Below are positions 38,721 to 48,147 of a stretch of 64,000 nucleotides of DNA, one piece after another. Origin of the DNA: Hymenobacter radiodurans (GTDB lineage Bacteria; Bacteroidota; Bacteroidia; Cytophagales; Hymenobacteraceae); the NCBI RefSeq assembly GCF_004355185.1, contig NZ_CP037922.1, forward strand, positions 3,814,001-3,878,000, given 5' to 3'. Each line of letters starts with the position of its first letter. The stretch's first letter is position 1. Under the pieces are notes generated by a model. It saw nothing but the letters and a program-made list of their open reading frames with translations. It made no database searches and was not told where the DNA came from. The translations under genes were made by a program, and so were the position numbers.

Positions 38721-41063
38721 ATGACTCGGCGGCACACATGGCGAATGATAATGGCGTTGCTGGCTGGGTTGTTGGCATTGCTGGGGCTCGACCGTCTGTT
38801 TCCGCTGCCACCGGCTCCGCAGTACTCGCCCCTGGTGATGGCCGCCGATGGCTCGGTCCTGCACGCCTACCTCAACCCCACACAGAAGTGGCGGATGAAA
38901 ACCGAGCTGCGCGAGATAACACCGGTTTTGCGTACCGCTATCATTGAGAAGGAAGACCGTTACTTCTATTACCATTTCGGCGTCAATCCGCTGGCAATCA
39001 TCAAGGCCGCGACGCGTAATCTGTTCAAAGACGGTCGCACGACGGGGGCTAGCACGATTTCTATGCAAGTGGCGCGGCTGCTGGAACCTAAGGAACGCAC
39101 GGTAGCCAATAAGCTCTTGGAAATGCTGCGGGCCGTGCAGCTGGAGGCACATTACAGCAAAGACGAAATTCTGCAGCTATATCTGAATCTGATCCCCTAC
39201 GGTGGCAATGTGGAAGGCGTAAAATCGGCGGCGCTCCTCTACTTTCAGCAGCCACCCGATTACTTGTCTCTGGCTCAAACAGTGACGCTGGCTATCATCC
39301 CGAACCGGCCCACGGGCTTGGTGCTGGGCAAACACAACGCCGCTATTCTCGCAGAGCGAAACAGGTGGCTGCGGCGCTTCGGGGGGCAAAATCTGTTTCC
39401 TAAACAGGATATAGCCGACGCCCTGCTGGAGCCGCTGGACGTGCAACGCCACGCGGCGCCGGCCCTAGCCCCACATCTGGCGCGGCGGATGGTGCAGCGG
39501 TTTCCGGGTCAGGCCAGCATCAGCTCCACCTTGCAGCGCGGCAAGCAAGCCAAAGCCGAAGACCTGACCCGCAATTATGTACGCAGATTGTATGGGCTGG
39601 GCATCACCAACGCGGCAGTATTAGTCATTAATAACCGCACCCGCGCCGTGGAAGCCTACGTGGGTTCGGCTGATTTTGGCGACGCCGCCAACCAAGGGCA
39701 GAATGATGGGGTGCAGGCGGTTCGTTCGCCGGGCAGTACGCTCAAGCCCTTTCTGTATGCGTTGGCCCTCGACCGCGGGCTGCTCACGCCCAAGCAGCTT
39801 TTGTCCGATGTACCCACGAACTTTCGCGGCTACCGACCCGAGAACTTTGATAAGCGCTGCCATGGGGAGGTAACCGTGGAACGGGCGTTGGCTTACTCGC
39901 TTAATATTCCGGCCGTGGGCGTGCTCGCTGAGTTAGGTGTTCCCACGTTTACGGACAAGCTCAGCCAGGCCGGCTTCCGGCGCGTAACGCGCGACGCGCC
40001 GCATTTGGGGCTAAGCACCATTCTCGGCGGCTGCGGGGCGACGCTGGAAGAGTTAACCAACTTGTACGTGACGCTGGCCAATGGCGGACAGTACGCGCCG
40101 CTCGCGTGGACTACCGCAATTACTTCGAGCAAAACCTTTACATCCAAAAAGACCACTGGGGGGCAAAAATCGGCAACTGCGCTACTCTCGGAATCGGCCG
40201 CTTACCTGACCACTGATATTCTCGCCCAGCTCACGCGCCCTGATTTGCCCGTGGGCTACGAAACTAGTCGGCGTCTGCCCAAAATTGCCTGGAAAACCGG
40301 CACCAGCTACGGTCGCCGCGATGCCTGGAGTATCGGTTATAACCGCGAATACACGATTGGCGTGTGGGTGGGCAATTTCAGCGGGCACGGCGCGCCCGCG
40401 CTCACCGGCTCGGAGGTAGCTACTCCCCTCCTGTTTGACTTGTTCAATGCGTTGGCGTACAATTCGCCCAACAACTGGTTTTTGCCCCCCAGTAGCCTCG
40501 ACTTCCGATTGGTGTGCGCCGAGAGTGGCCGTCCGCCCGGCGAGTATTGCCCCAACCAGCTCATCGATTATTTCCTGCCGGGCGTATCGTCGGCGCAGCG
40601 CTGCCAACACCAGCGCGAGGTGCTTTTGGCAGCTGATGGGGCCACCGTCTATTGCCGGGCCTGCGCGCCAGCGGCCGGTTTTCGGCGCGAGCTGTATCCT
40701 AATTTGCCCCCCAGGGTGGCGGCTTTTCGCGAAACGCAAGGATTACCCTACCGGCGTCTGCCGCCCCACAATCCCACTTGCCAGCTCGTGCGGGGCGGTC
40801 CCGAAATGGCCCCCAGCATCATCTCGCCCCAGGCGGGCACCGACTATGTGCTCAACCGGGGCGAGGGCCAGCAGCTGCTGCTGAGCTGCACCACCGATAG
40901 CGAAGTCCGGCAGGTGTACTGGTACGTGAATGATGAGTTTTTGCGAGCCGCCTCCGCTACGGAGCGTGTCTTTTTTCGGCCATCGGCGGGGCCCCTGAAA
41001 ATATCCTGCGCCGACGACCACGGCCGCAATACGGATATCCAAATCACCGTGACGGAGCTCTAG
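38721..41063 (+). CDS. pbpC: Penicillin-binding protein 1C
   Basis: 780 residues. A membrane anchor (about 5-28) is followed by a GT51 glycosyltransferase (IIEKEDRYFYYHFGVNP, GASTISMQVARLL, NLIPYGGNVEGV). The transpeptidase has SxxK (SPGSTLKPFLYAL), YSLN as SxN, and KTG in AWKTGTSYG, and a BiPBP_C domain closes it (about 690-780: SPQAGTDYVLN... ITVTEL). PBP1C polymerises peptidoglycan in the periplasm. It is often coupled to an A2M gene, as in E. coli yfhM-pbpC. The ATG at 38721 is preferred to a TTG at 38715. Four motif copies lie in the gene, two encoding GGQ and two LPP. Confidence 0.94.
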   Translation: MTRRHTWRMIMALLAGLLALLGLDRLFPLPPAPQYSPLVMAADGSVLHAYLNPTQKWRMKTELREITPVLRTAIIEKEDRYFYYHFGVNPLAIIKAATRNLFKDGRTTGASTISMQVARLLEPKERTVANKLLEMLRAVQLEAHYSKDEILQLYLNLIPYGGNVEGVKSAALLYFQQPPDYLSLAQTVTLAIIPNRPTGLVLGKHNAAILAERNRWLRRFGGQNLFPKQDIADALLEPLDVQRHAAPALAPHLARRMVQRFPGQASISSTLQRGKQAKAEDLTRNYVRRLYGLGITNAAVLVINNRTRAVEAYVGSADFGDAANQGQNDGVQAVRSPGSTLKPFLYALALDRGLLTPKQLLSDVPTNFRGYRPENFDKRCHGEVTVERALAYSLNIPAVGVLAELGVPTFTDKLSQAGFRRVTRDAPHLGLSTILGGCGATLEELTNLYVTLANGGQYAPLAWTTAITSSKTFTSKKTTGGQKSATALLSESAAYLTTDILAQLTRPDLPVGYETSRRLPKIAWKTGTSYGRRDAWSIGYNREYTIGVWVGNFSGHGAPALTGSEVATPLLFDLFNALAYNSPNNWFLPPSSLDFRLVCAESGRPPGEYCPNQLIDYFLPGVSSAQRCQHQREVLLAADGATVYCRACAPAAGFRRELYPNLPPRVAAFRETQGLPYRRLPPHNPTCQLVRGGPEMAPSIISPQAGTDYVLNRGEGQQLLLSCTTDSEVRQVYWYVNDEFLRAASATERVFFRPSAGPLKISCADDHGRNTDIQITVTEL

Positions 41064-41318
41064 CAAAACGCAATTTCCTGCTGTCTGTTTCACCAGTCAG
41101 CTTTGCGAAAAACAATGCTCTGAAAGCAGAAAATCTTGGCTAATTATCCTTTGAAACAGAGCAAATTAGCCTCCCTTTTCTAGCTTTTATTTCAAATCCG
41201 ATAATCCTTTTTGCATTCTACTTCGTTAATCGTGCAACGACAGATGAGCTGTTGTGGCACGGTGCTTGTATTTACCTGCTAAGAATTTGTATAAGATTCC
41301 CAACTTAAAACATTCGTC

Positions 41319-41873
41319 ATGAAAAAGCTCAGTTATATATCGACGCTGATTTTGCTGATCTCGGCAACCTTTACAAACGCGGTTCAGGCGCAGGAGAAAA
41401 AGCCTTGGAGCCCTCAGGCGAAAGGTGCCGTAATTGGTGGTGTAGGTGGCGCCGCTGCTGGCGCTATTATTAACAAGCGCAACCGCCCCGTGGGTGGTGT
41501 AGTAGGCGGTGTGGCCGGCGCTGGCGTAGGGTATGCTATTGGTAAACGCACCGACAATAAGCGCAAGGAAGCCGCTCGCGTAGCCGCTGCCAATCGTGCT
41601 GCTGCTAACCGCGCTGCTGCCGACCGCGCTGAGCGTGCTGCCCTGGCTCGCCGCGTAGAGGCGGCCGAAAAGAAAGCCGTTGTAGCCACAGCCAAACCAC
41701 AGCAAACGCAGTATCCTATGATGGCTAATGGCTTTGCAGCCACTACTCCTATGATGCTAGTTGGCGCCGACGGCGCTCCTACCGCTTCGAGTGCTGCTTA
41801 TTTGCCCAACGAGTCGTATGGCGAGCGTAACACGCCGTATCCTTCTTCGGAAGTGCGCAGAAAGAGCTGGTAA
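41319..41873 (+). CDS. Envelope protein with glycine-zipper segment
   Basis: 184 residues. Signal peptide MKKLSYISTLILLISATFTNAVQAQ, then AKGAVIGGVGGAAAGAII and VGGVVGGVAGAGVGYAIG, two Gly-zipper hairpins as in YMGG-like proteins, then an Ala/Arg-rich charged helix (AARVAAANRAAANRAAADRAE). The end is Pro/Tyr-rich. It would sit in the membrane or cell envelope; function is unknown. It is monocistronic. Confidence 0.78.
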   Translation: MKKLSYISTLILLISATFTNAVQAQEKKPWSPQAKGAVIGGVGGAAAGAIINKRNRPVGGVVGGVAGAGVGYAIGKRTDNKRKEAARVAAANRAAANRAAADRAERAALARRVEAAEKKAVVATAKPQQTQYPMMANGFAATTPMMLVGADGAPTASSAAYLPNESYGERNTPYPSSEVRRKSW

Positions 41874-41962
41874 CTCCGGAATTTTTCTACTTTCGCCGAC
41901 TCTAGCCTTGCGCCGGAGCCGGCGAATTTCTTTACAGTCCACACTCTAATACTCCCCTTTTT

Positions 41963-42427
41963 ATGAAATCCTTCCTTTGGATTTTGTCCGCTACCGTACT
42001 TCTGACGGCCTCTTGCACCAAAACCGACGAGAAAGACTCGGCCGTAAATGCGCAGACGCTCAATCAGCAGTTTATCAGTGCCTGGAACAGTAAAAATGCC
42101 ATTCAGCTAGATACGCTTTTCGCCGACGATGTGCATTTCCTGCAAGGTGAAGCCCATTTCCAGGGCAAGTCGGAAGTGTCGAACCGTTGGGTGCGCGAAA
42201 CCATGGGCACCATTTCCAACTTGCGCACCAACGTAGTAAGCTCCGGCACCGACGCGCAAATAGCCTACGAGGCCGGCACTTACTCCGTAGATGTAGAGCC
42301 TTCAACACCGGGCACTCCTATGGGCGAAGGCGAAGGCAACTTTATTCTACTTTGGAAAAAGAACCCGAAAGGCAGCTGGAAACTTAGCTATGCCCAGCTC
42401 GAAGGTTTGCCAGTTAAGGTTAAATAG
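41963..42427 (+). CDS. Lipoprotein with SnoaL/NTF2-like fold (DUF4440 type)
   Basis: 154 residues. Lipobox in LLTASCTK. The mature part shows the alpha-beta pattern of NTF2-like proteins, with FISAWNSKNAIQLDTLFADDVHFLQGEAHFQGK and ending WKLSYAQLEGLP. Ligand or activity is not evident. A perfect bidirectional terminator follows. Confidence 0.8.
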   Translation: MKSFLWILSATVLLTASCTKTDEKDSAVNAQTLNQQFISAWNSKNAIQLDTLFADDVHFLQGEAHFQGKSEVSNRWVRETMGTISNLRTNVVSSGTDAQIAYEAGTYSVDVEPSTPGTPMGEGEGNFILLWKKNPKGSWKLSYAQLEGLPVKVK

Positions 42428-42451
42428 ACAACAAAGCTCGTTCTGAACGAT

Positions 42452-42504
42452 ATAGGCATAAAAAAGCCCCCACAACCAGTTGTGGGGGGCTTTTTTATGC
42501 CTAT
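42452..42504. terminator. Bidirectional terminator built on the G6C motif
   Basis: Arms ATAGGCATAAAAAAGCCCCC and a near-perfect complement meet in a CAG loop. One arm has five Cs, the other six Gs, leaving a one-base bulge. Confidence 0.88.
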
Positions 42505-42510
42505 GCTTAT

Positions 42511-42912
42511 TTAAGAAGCGGTCGTGCGGGCTAGGTACTCTTCTCCATCCAGCACCGGCTCCATGTGCTTTGACTCTTCCTCCGTGAATAGCCGCGAGCG
42601 AATCAGAAAGCGCACACCCAAGGGAATTTCGAGCGAGAAGCTGGCGCCCCGTCCCTTCGTAACATCTACCGTGAGCTGGGTGTGCTGCCAGTACTCAAAC
42701 TGACTGGCGCTCATGAAAAAGTCGCAGCCGTGGATAGTGCCCAGCCATACATCGGCCCCGCCCACCCGAAATTCACCCGCCGCAAAGCACATGGGCGAAG
42801 ATCCGTCGCAGCAGCCCCCGCTTTGATGAAACATCAATGGGCCATGCTCATCGCGGAGCAAATCAATAGTGGCTTCTGCAGCGGGTGTTACGAGGACGCG
42901 GGGGGTGGTCAT
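42511..42912 (-). CDS. DUF779 family protein
   Basis: 133 residues from the ATG at 42912; the frame continues upstream into the palindrome but is not conserved there. Cys-rich signature FHQSGGCCDGSSPMCF and IHGCDFFMSASQFEYWQHTQLTVDV. DUF779 proteins are repeatedly found beside aldehyde dehydrogenases of the AldB/ExaC type and probably aid their function; the mechanism is unknown. Here the dehydrogenase is upstream on the same strand, with a palindrome in between. Confidence 0.88.
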   Translation of the reverse strand: MTTPRVLVTPAAEATIDLLRDEHGPLMFHQSGGCCDGSSPMCFAAGEFRVGGADVWLGTIHGCDFFMSASQFEYWQHTQLTVDVTKGRGASFSLEIPLGVRFLIRSRLFTEEESKHMEPVLDGEEYLARTTAS

Positions 42913-42944
42913 GGCAATGGTAAAGGATGATTTTTCAACATAAT

Positions 42945-43047
42945 AGAACGTCATGCTGACGACAGGAAGCATCTCGCGTGCTGATGCAGGAGTAATAACC
43001 CTACTACCGCGAGCGAGATGCGTCGCTGTCGCTCGGCATGACGTTCT
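42945..43047. repeat. Long palindromic repeat, family A
   Basis: Arms start AGAACGTCATGC and end GCATGACGTTCT, with GCATCTCGCGTG in the left arm and a diverged CGCGAGCGAGATGCGTCGC counterpart in the right. It lies between the dehydrogenase and DUF779 genes, inside their presumed operon. Confidence 0.85.
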
Positions 43048-43075
43048 AATTAAACAGTTTCAACTCAAGTAATGC

Positions 43076-44602
43076 TTAAAAGAAGCCCAGCTTTTGCTGG
43101 CTGTAGGAGATGAGCATGTTCTTGGTCTGACGGTAATGTGCGAGCATCATCTTGTGGTTCTCCCTGCCGAAACCAGATGCCTTATAGCCGCCGAATGGGG
43201 CGCCAGCGGGGTAGTCGTGGTAACAGTTGACCCACACGCGGCCGGCCTGAATGGCGCGGGGCATTTTGTACAGCTCGTGGGCGTCGCGGCTCCAGAGGCC
43301 AGCACCAAGGCCGTAAAGCGTGTCGTTAGCTAGCTCAATGGCCTCGTCATTGTCCTTGAAAGTGGTTACCGACAGCACCGGCCCAAAGATCTCCTCCTGG
43401 AAAATGCGCATCTTATTATGTCCACGGAAAATGGTGGGCTTGATGTAGTAGCCTTCGGTTAGATCCTCATGATCGTGGGCGTGGGCTTCGCCGCCTACCA
43501 GCACCTCCGCTCCTTCGGCCTTGCCGATTTCGAGGTAGCTCAGGATTTTTTCGTACTGATCGTTCGAGGCCTGGGCGCCCATCATGGTGTCGGGGTCAAG
43601 CGGATGGCCGAGCTTGATGGCTTTCACGCGCTCAATCAGGCGAGGCATAAACTGGTCGTAAATGTCTTCGTGAATGAGCAAGCGCGACGGACAGGTGCAG
43701 ATTTCGCCCTGATTTAGCGCAAACATGGCTGCACCTTCCAAGCATTTGTCGAGGAAGTCGTCATCGTGGTCCATCACCGATTTGCAGAAGATGTTCGGCG
43801 ATTTGCCCCCCAGCTCCATCGTCACGGGAATAATATTCTCGGCAGCATATTGCAGAATGAGGCGGCCAGTAGTCGTCTCGCCCGTGAAGGCAACTTTCTG
43901 TACGCGCTTGTTGCTAGCCAGTGGCTTACCGGCTTCGAGGCCAAAGCCATTCACGACGTTGATTACACCGGCGGGCAGCACGTCTTGGATCAGCTCCATG
44001 AGCACCATAATAGAGGCAGGCGTCTGCTCGGCGGGCTTCACGACCACACAGCAACCAGCGGCCAGTGCGGGGGCAATTTTCCAGGTGGCCATCAGCAGCG
44101 GGAAGTTCCAGGGAATGATCTGGCCCACTACGCCCAGCGGCTCCTGAATGACGAGGGAAAGCGTGTTCTCATTCAGCTCCGTCGCGGAGCCTTCCTCAGC
44201 CCGAATCACGCCCGCGAAGTAGCGGAAATGGTCGATGGCGAGAGGTAGGTCGGCGGCCATGGTTTCGCGGATGGCTTTGCCGTTCTCTACCGTTTCTACC
44301 GCCGCCAAGTGCTCCAGATTCGCTTCCATGATGTCGGCAATCTTCAAAAGCACGTTGCTGCGGGTAGTAGCCGAAGCTTTGCTCCACGACTTAAACGCCT
44401 CATGGGCGGCATCCAAGGCCAGCTCAATATCCTCTTTGGTGGAGCGAGCTACCTTACAAAACGCCTTGCCATCGATGGGTGACGGGTTCTCGAAGTACTG
44501 ACCTTTGACGGGAGCCACCCACTTGCCGCCGATGAAGTTGTCGTAGTGGGATTTGAACTGGGGGCGAGCGATGAGTGTGGTGGGATTTTCTAACGTTTCC
44601 AT
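43076..44602 (-). CDS. NAD-dependent aldehyde dehydrogenase (AldB/ExaC type)
   Basis: 508 residues from the ATG at 44602. It oxidises small aldehydes such as acetaldehyde to acids. Seen: [20 protein letters not shown], the cofactor loop [20 protein letters not shown] with the general-base Glu, the catalytic Cys in [11 protein letters not shown], and [10 protein letters not shown]. The C-terminus [19 protein letters not shown] matches the AldB/ExaC group. Neighbours are DUF779 downstream and a divergent AraC regulator, as in typical acetaldehyde/ethanol oxidation loci. Confidence 0.93.
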   Translation of the reverse strand: METLENPTTLIARPQFKSHYDNFIGGKWVAPVKGQYFENPSPIDGKAFCKVARSTKEDIELALDAAHEAFKSWSKASATTRSNVLLKIADIMEANLEHLAAVETVENGKAIRETMAADLPLAIDHFRYFAGVIRAEEGSATELNENTLSLVIQEPLGVVGQIIPWNFPLLMATWKIAPALAAGCCVVVKPAEQTPASIMVLMELIQDVLPAGVINVVNGFGLEAGKPLASNKRVQKVAFTGETTTGRLILQYAAENIIPVTMELGGKSPNIFCKSVMDHDDDFLDKCLEGAAMFALNQGEICTCPSRLLIHEDIYDQFMPRLIERVKAIKLGHPLDPDTMMGAQASNDQYEKILSYLEIGKAEGAEVLVGGEAHAHDHEDLTEGYYIKPTIFRGHNKMRIFQEEIFGPVLSVTTFKDNDEAIELANDTLYGLGAGLWSRDAHELYKMPRAIQAGRVWVNCYHDYPAGAPFGGYKASGFGRENHKMMLAHYRQTKNMLISYSQQKLGFF

Positions 44603-44726
44603 GCTGTGGGAGTTATGAATGAACACTTACCCCAAGGTAGCTTTCGTTATTGCTGAAAAGTGTGTAGTATTCTCTCAGTCTATCCGCCTATAGTCGCAAG
44701 TTTTTCGCTTCCTAGTCCCACCCGTT

Positions 44727-45650
44727 ATGTCCCAGGCCTTTCTACCGTCGCCCGTTGCGCTGCGCCACCCCGATCAGCTTCATGCTTTGGTTGAAAACCG
44801 CACTGTGTATTCGCTGGATGCCTTCGAACTGAACATCTTCGAGACGCGCCAGACGGCCAGCAAGGTGCCGCTGAGCATGGGCAACCTCGTGCTGACCACT
44901 ATGCTGCGGGGTAAGAAAGTAATGCACCTGGCCGGCCGACCAGCCTTCGATTATTTGCCCGGCGAATCGGTAATCGTAGGTGAGCAGCAGCTGATGGAGA
45001 TTGATTTTCCCGAAGCCAGCGCCACCAATCCCACCCAGTGTCTGGCCCTAGCCATCCCCGCCGACACTATTCGCCAAACGGTTGACTTACTGAATGAGCG
45101 CCTGCCGCTGGCCGAAGAAAAAGCCCCCTGGAGTCTGGCCATGACCGATAATGCTCATCTGACCAATACGCCCGAGCTAACCGGCACGCTGGAGCGCCTA
45201 ATCCATCTTTCGCAGGAGACACACGCCAGCAAAGACGTATTGGCGTCGTTTACCCTGCAAGAGTTACTTATTCGGCTGATGCAGACGCAGGCCCGCCAGC
45301 TCATTTTTCACAATTACGCTCACCACCTGAGCACTCACCGCTTCGCCCACGTGGTGCAGTATATCAAGCGGCACCTCACCGAGCAGATAACCGTAGAAAA
45401 GCTCAGCGAGTTGGCCTGCATGAGCAAAGCCACCTTCTTTCGCTTATTTAAGCGCGAGTTTGGTCTCACACCAGTTGAATACATTATTCAGGAGCGCCTA
45501 GCCGAAGCCAAACGCCTACTGCGCAATCCCCTCACGACGGTAGCCGACGTATGCTTCCGGGCCGGTTTCAACAACACAAATTACTTCCAGTCGCTATTCA
45601 AAAAGTACGAGGGAATTACACCCGGCTTGTACAAGAAGCGGTGCCGGTAA
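44727..45650 (+). CDS. AraC family transcriptional regulator
   Basis: 307 residues. The N-terminal domain (about 20-190) is of the AraC_N type. The C-terminus has two helix-turn-helix units: ITVEKLSELACMSKATFFRLF and TVADVCFRAGFNNTNYFQSLF. It is divergent from the aldehyde dehydrogenase with 124 bases between starts, so it likely controls that operon in response to an aldehyde or alcohol. The EKAPWS segment is a C5 relative of the AAAAGCCCCCC motif. Confidence 0.9.
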   Translation: MSQAFLPSPVALRHPDQLHALVENRTVYSLDAFELNIFETRQTASKVPLSMGNLVLTTMLRGKKVMHLAGRPAFDYLPGESVIVGEQQLMEIDFPEASATNPTQCLALAIPADTIRQTVDLLNERLPLAEEKAPWSLAMTDNAHLTNTPELTGTLERLIHLSQETHASKDVLASFTLQELLIRLMQTQARQLIFHNYAHHLSTHRFAHVVQYIKRHLTEQITVEKLSELACMSKATFFRLFKREFGLTPVEYIIQERLAEAKRLLRNPLTTVADVCFRAGFNNTNYFQSLFKKYEGITPGLYKKRCR

Positions 45651-45698
45651 TGACAAGCGGGGGGCTTTTTAGCCTGAACTAAGTCAACTTATCAAGCT

Positions 45699-45793
45699 CG
45701 TCATGCCGAGCGGCAGTGAAGCATCGCGCGCGCTTCGTTGCAATACGAACCCTGACGACTGCATGCGAGATGCTTCGCTGCGCTCTGCATGAC
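45699..45793. repeat. Long palindromic repeat, family A
   Basis: Arms CGTCATGCCGAGCGGCAGTG and GCGCTCTGCATGAC with AGCATCGCGCGCG/CATGCGAGATGCTTCGC between. It is more diverged than its two sisters and lies between the AraC and DUF4130 genes. Confidence 0.82.
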
Positions 45794-45822
45794 AATCGTA
45801 TAGATGCTTAAATGCTTACTAC

Positions 45823-46655
45823 TTATTGCAGCTGATTCGAATCCTTGGTTAATGTCTTGTTTTTAATTGGTTGAAACCGGGTTTCGCGTGGCTGCTTTTC
45901 GCTTAGGTATCGCCAATAGCGCAGCGGGATGTGACGCCGGTGCAGCTTCATATTGCGGCGTTCTGGGATATTGGCGTGGTCAAAATAAGTTTGCCAGAGC
46001 AGGCGAAATAATGGCTCGCGCTCGTCCAGCACCGTGGCCGATACATCGGTGGAGCGCTGGGGGGCTTTTTCCTCAAACTGCACGATGTCGGTGCGGTGCA
46101 GGTCGTAGTAAAGACCGTAGCCGCGGCGCCGGTCAAAGATCAGCCAGCGCTGATCGGCGTAGCGCTTGGTGAAGTGGGGCGCAATGAGCGGTAGCACATC
46201 AAAATCGGGTTCAATGGTGGCGTGAAATAGCTCGTCCTGAGTTTTCTCGAAGCGCACGAAAGCTTCCATGCGGTGCTTTTCGCGAAACATCTGCTTGTCG
46301 ATGTCGGCCACAAGGCGCACGCTGTCGTTGGTGTAGTTCTCCGAAATATCCACCCTACCCTTGGCCTCCACTGCTAGCTGTACGTAACGGCAAATAATGA
46401 TTTCGCGGTCGGCGCGCTCAGACAGAAACACATGATACAAACGCGTACGCGCCTCCATATCCATGTATTTCAGCAGTCCTTGCCATACACGGGTGGCTTT
46501 TTCTTCGCTGGTGGCAATGGGTACAGTGGCGGTAAAAAGCCCCCCTGCGCCGCATCGGCCGGCTGAATGCTGTTGGGGGGCGTTTTGCGCTCGTACATCT
46601 CCAGCAATACCGTCAACAAGCCATCAAAAGAGCCATCGTAAGTGTAATCGTGCAT
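45823..46655 (-). CDS. DUF4130 (TIGR03915-like) probable DNA metabolism protein, frameshifted
   Basis: About 277 residues if one G is restored at 46540-46545. The N-terminal segment starts MHDYTYDGSFDGLLTVLLEMYE, the family opening. After QGG the natural sequence continues as LFTATVPIATSEEKATRVWQG in the -1 frame, then YMDMEARTRLYHVF and through to the end, with RYADQRWLIFDRRRGYGLYYD in the C-terminal part. Members co-occur with the radical SAM protein of TIGR03916 and a uracil-DNA-glycosylase-like domain. A partner gene lies 1.8 kb away at 48486-49750. Confidence 0.8.
46540..46545 (-). other. Frame break in the DUF4130 gene at a motif copy
   Basis: On the coding strand the frame reads CAG GGG GGC TTT TTA, but the conserved sequence continues as GGG GGG CTT TTT ACC GCC in the -1 frame. 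One extra G restores it. G_GGG_GGC is a perfect slippery heptamer here too. Confidence 0.78.
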
Positions 46656-46755
46656 AAAGCGGAGTAAAGAGAAGGCTATACGAACCAACTAACAGCCCGT
46701 TATGCTTCGGCAGGCAAGCGCCAGATTCAGCACAACGGGCCAGATTAGGAGATAT

Positions 46756-47106
46756 TTAGCCTTGTACGGGTTGCAGCTGGCGAGCCGCGTCGCTGAGAGC
46801 TTGGGCCAACTGGTGCAGCTGATCAATAGAATTGGGCGTAGCGCCATCAACCACACTGTTGATATGCTCAGCCAGAGTCAGAAGCAGGCTACTGATCTGA
46901 GCTGCATCGCCTGTATTAATCACACTTTCCAGCTCTCTCAAATCGTTGGCAATTGTATCGTAGGCCGGATCATCGCCCGTTTCCAGAAGTTCACTCCAGC
47001 CATTTATGTTGCCAATAGCAGGAGTTTTACCGTTGTTGATATTGCCCTTCAGAATCTCAAGAGAAGCGTTTAAGTGAGTGGCGGCGGCAGATTGGGAAAT
47101 GCTCAT
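46756..47106 (-). CDS. Small helical protein, unknown function
   Basis: 116 residues, Asn-, Ser- and Leu-rich, all-helix by pattern, no signal peptide: GNINGWSELLETGDDPAYDT, then DLRELESVINTGDAAQISSLL. I do not recognise it. It is on the same strand as the DUF4130 gene and the alpha/beta hydrolase. Confidence 0.6.
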   Translation of the reverse strand: MSISQSAAATHLNASLEILKGNINNGKTPAIGNINGWSELLETGDDPAYDTIANDLRELESVINTGDAAQISSLLLTLAEHINSVVDGATPNSIDQLHQLAQALSDAARQLQPVQG

Positions 47107-47200
47107 ATATCGGTTGGGTTTAAGTGAACACTAGCCTTTCTTACTGCATCTGGCGCTCTGAGGTTAAGTAATGCAAGGGTTCCCCGTAGTTCCTCTCCTT

Positions 47201-48085
47201 TCAATGGCCTCCATTCTCATGATAATGGCCAAAAAATCGCAGCAGCAATTCATTGACAGCTTCGGGATCTTCGTGCTGCACCCAATGCGTAGCCTTATCA
47301 AAATAGGTAAGACGACCAGCCTCGCACCACGCCAGGCTTTCCTGCGCCATATTGGCGTTGAGAAAAGCATCTCGCTTGCCCCACACAATGTGCACCGGCA
47401 CCCGCACCCGCCCCGGCGGATTCAATTGCCGCACGTAGCGCGCCGCCGCCCGATACCAATTGAGCATGCTGGTAATAGCCCCAGGCTGCGCCCAAGCTGC
47501 TCGGTACTGCTTTAAGTCTTCATTACTAAATGCCCCCCGACGGCTGGTTCCACGCAGTGTTTGCTCGCCGAGTTGGTAATTATTAAGGCTGAATGCCTTC
47601 TCGGGCAGCCACGAAAGCTGAAAAAAGAAAATATACCAACTCTTGCTTAACTGCCGGAAGCTGCGCCGTAGCTCCTGAGTCATTACCCTCGGGTGCGGCA
47701 CATTTAGGATTGCCACCCGGGCCACTCGATCAGGAAAATAGGCCGCCAGATTCCACGCTACGAGCGCGCCCCAGTCGTGGCCGACCAGAAAGGCGTGCTC
47801 GTGCCCGGCCGCGTCAATCAGGCCAATGATATCGGCTGCCAAAGCCGGCATCTTATAATCGGCCAAGCGCGGAGGCTTGTTGCTAAGGTTATAGCCGCGC
47901 TGGTCAGGCGCCCACACCCGGTAGCCGGCCTCAGCCAACGCCGGGATTTGGCGGCGCCAACTGTACCAGAACTCGGGGAAGCCGTGCAGCAGTATAATCA
48001 GTGGGCCATCCTGCGGCCCACACTGCACAACGTGCAGCGTAATGCCGTTGGTAATGACGTTGTGGTGTTCGAGTTCGTAGCGCAC
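47201..48085 (-). CDS. Alpha/beta hydrolase, epoxide-hydrolase-like
   Basis: 294 residues from a GTG start. Oxyanion HGFPEFWYSW (near 35-45). The nucleophile motif is GHDWGALVAW, with Asp rather than Ser as in epoxide hydrolases and haloalkane dehalogenases. The catalytic His is in THWVQHEDP near the C-terminus, and the acid is likely in VWGKRDAFL. Cytoplasmic. Substrate not predictable. Confidence 0.85.
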   Translation of the reverse strand: MRYELEHHNVITNGITLHVVQCGPQDGPLIILLHGFPEFWYSWRRQIPALAEAGYRVWAPDQRGYNLSNKPPRLADYKMPALAADIIGLIDAAGHEHAFLVGHDWGALVAWNLAAYFPDRVARVAILNVPHPRVMTQELRRSFRQLSKSWYIFFFQLSWLPEKAFSLNNYQLGEQTLRGTSRRGAFSNEDLKQYRAAWAQPGAITSMLNWYRAAARYVRQLNPPGRVRVPVHIVWGKRDAFLNANMAQESLAWCEAGRLTYFDKATHWVQHEDPEAVNELLLRFFGHYHENGGH

Positions 48086-48147
48086 AAACCGTCTTACTAC
48101 AGTTGCGGTAAGAAGTTGCCGCTCAGCTACAAACCAATCTTACAACA

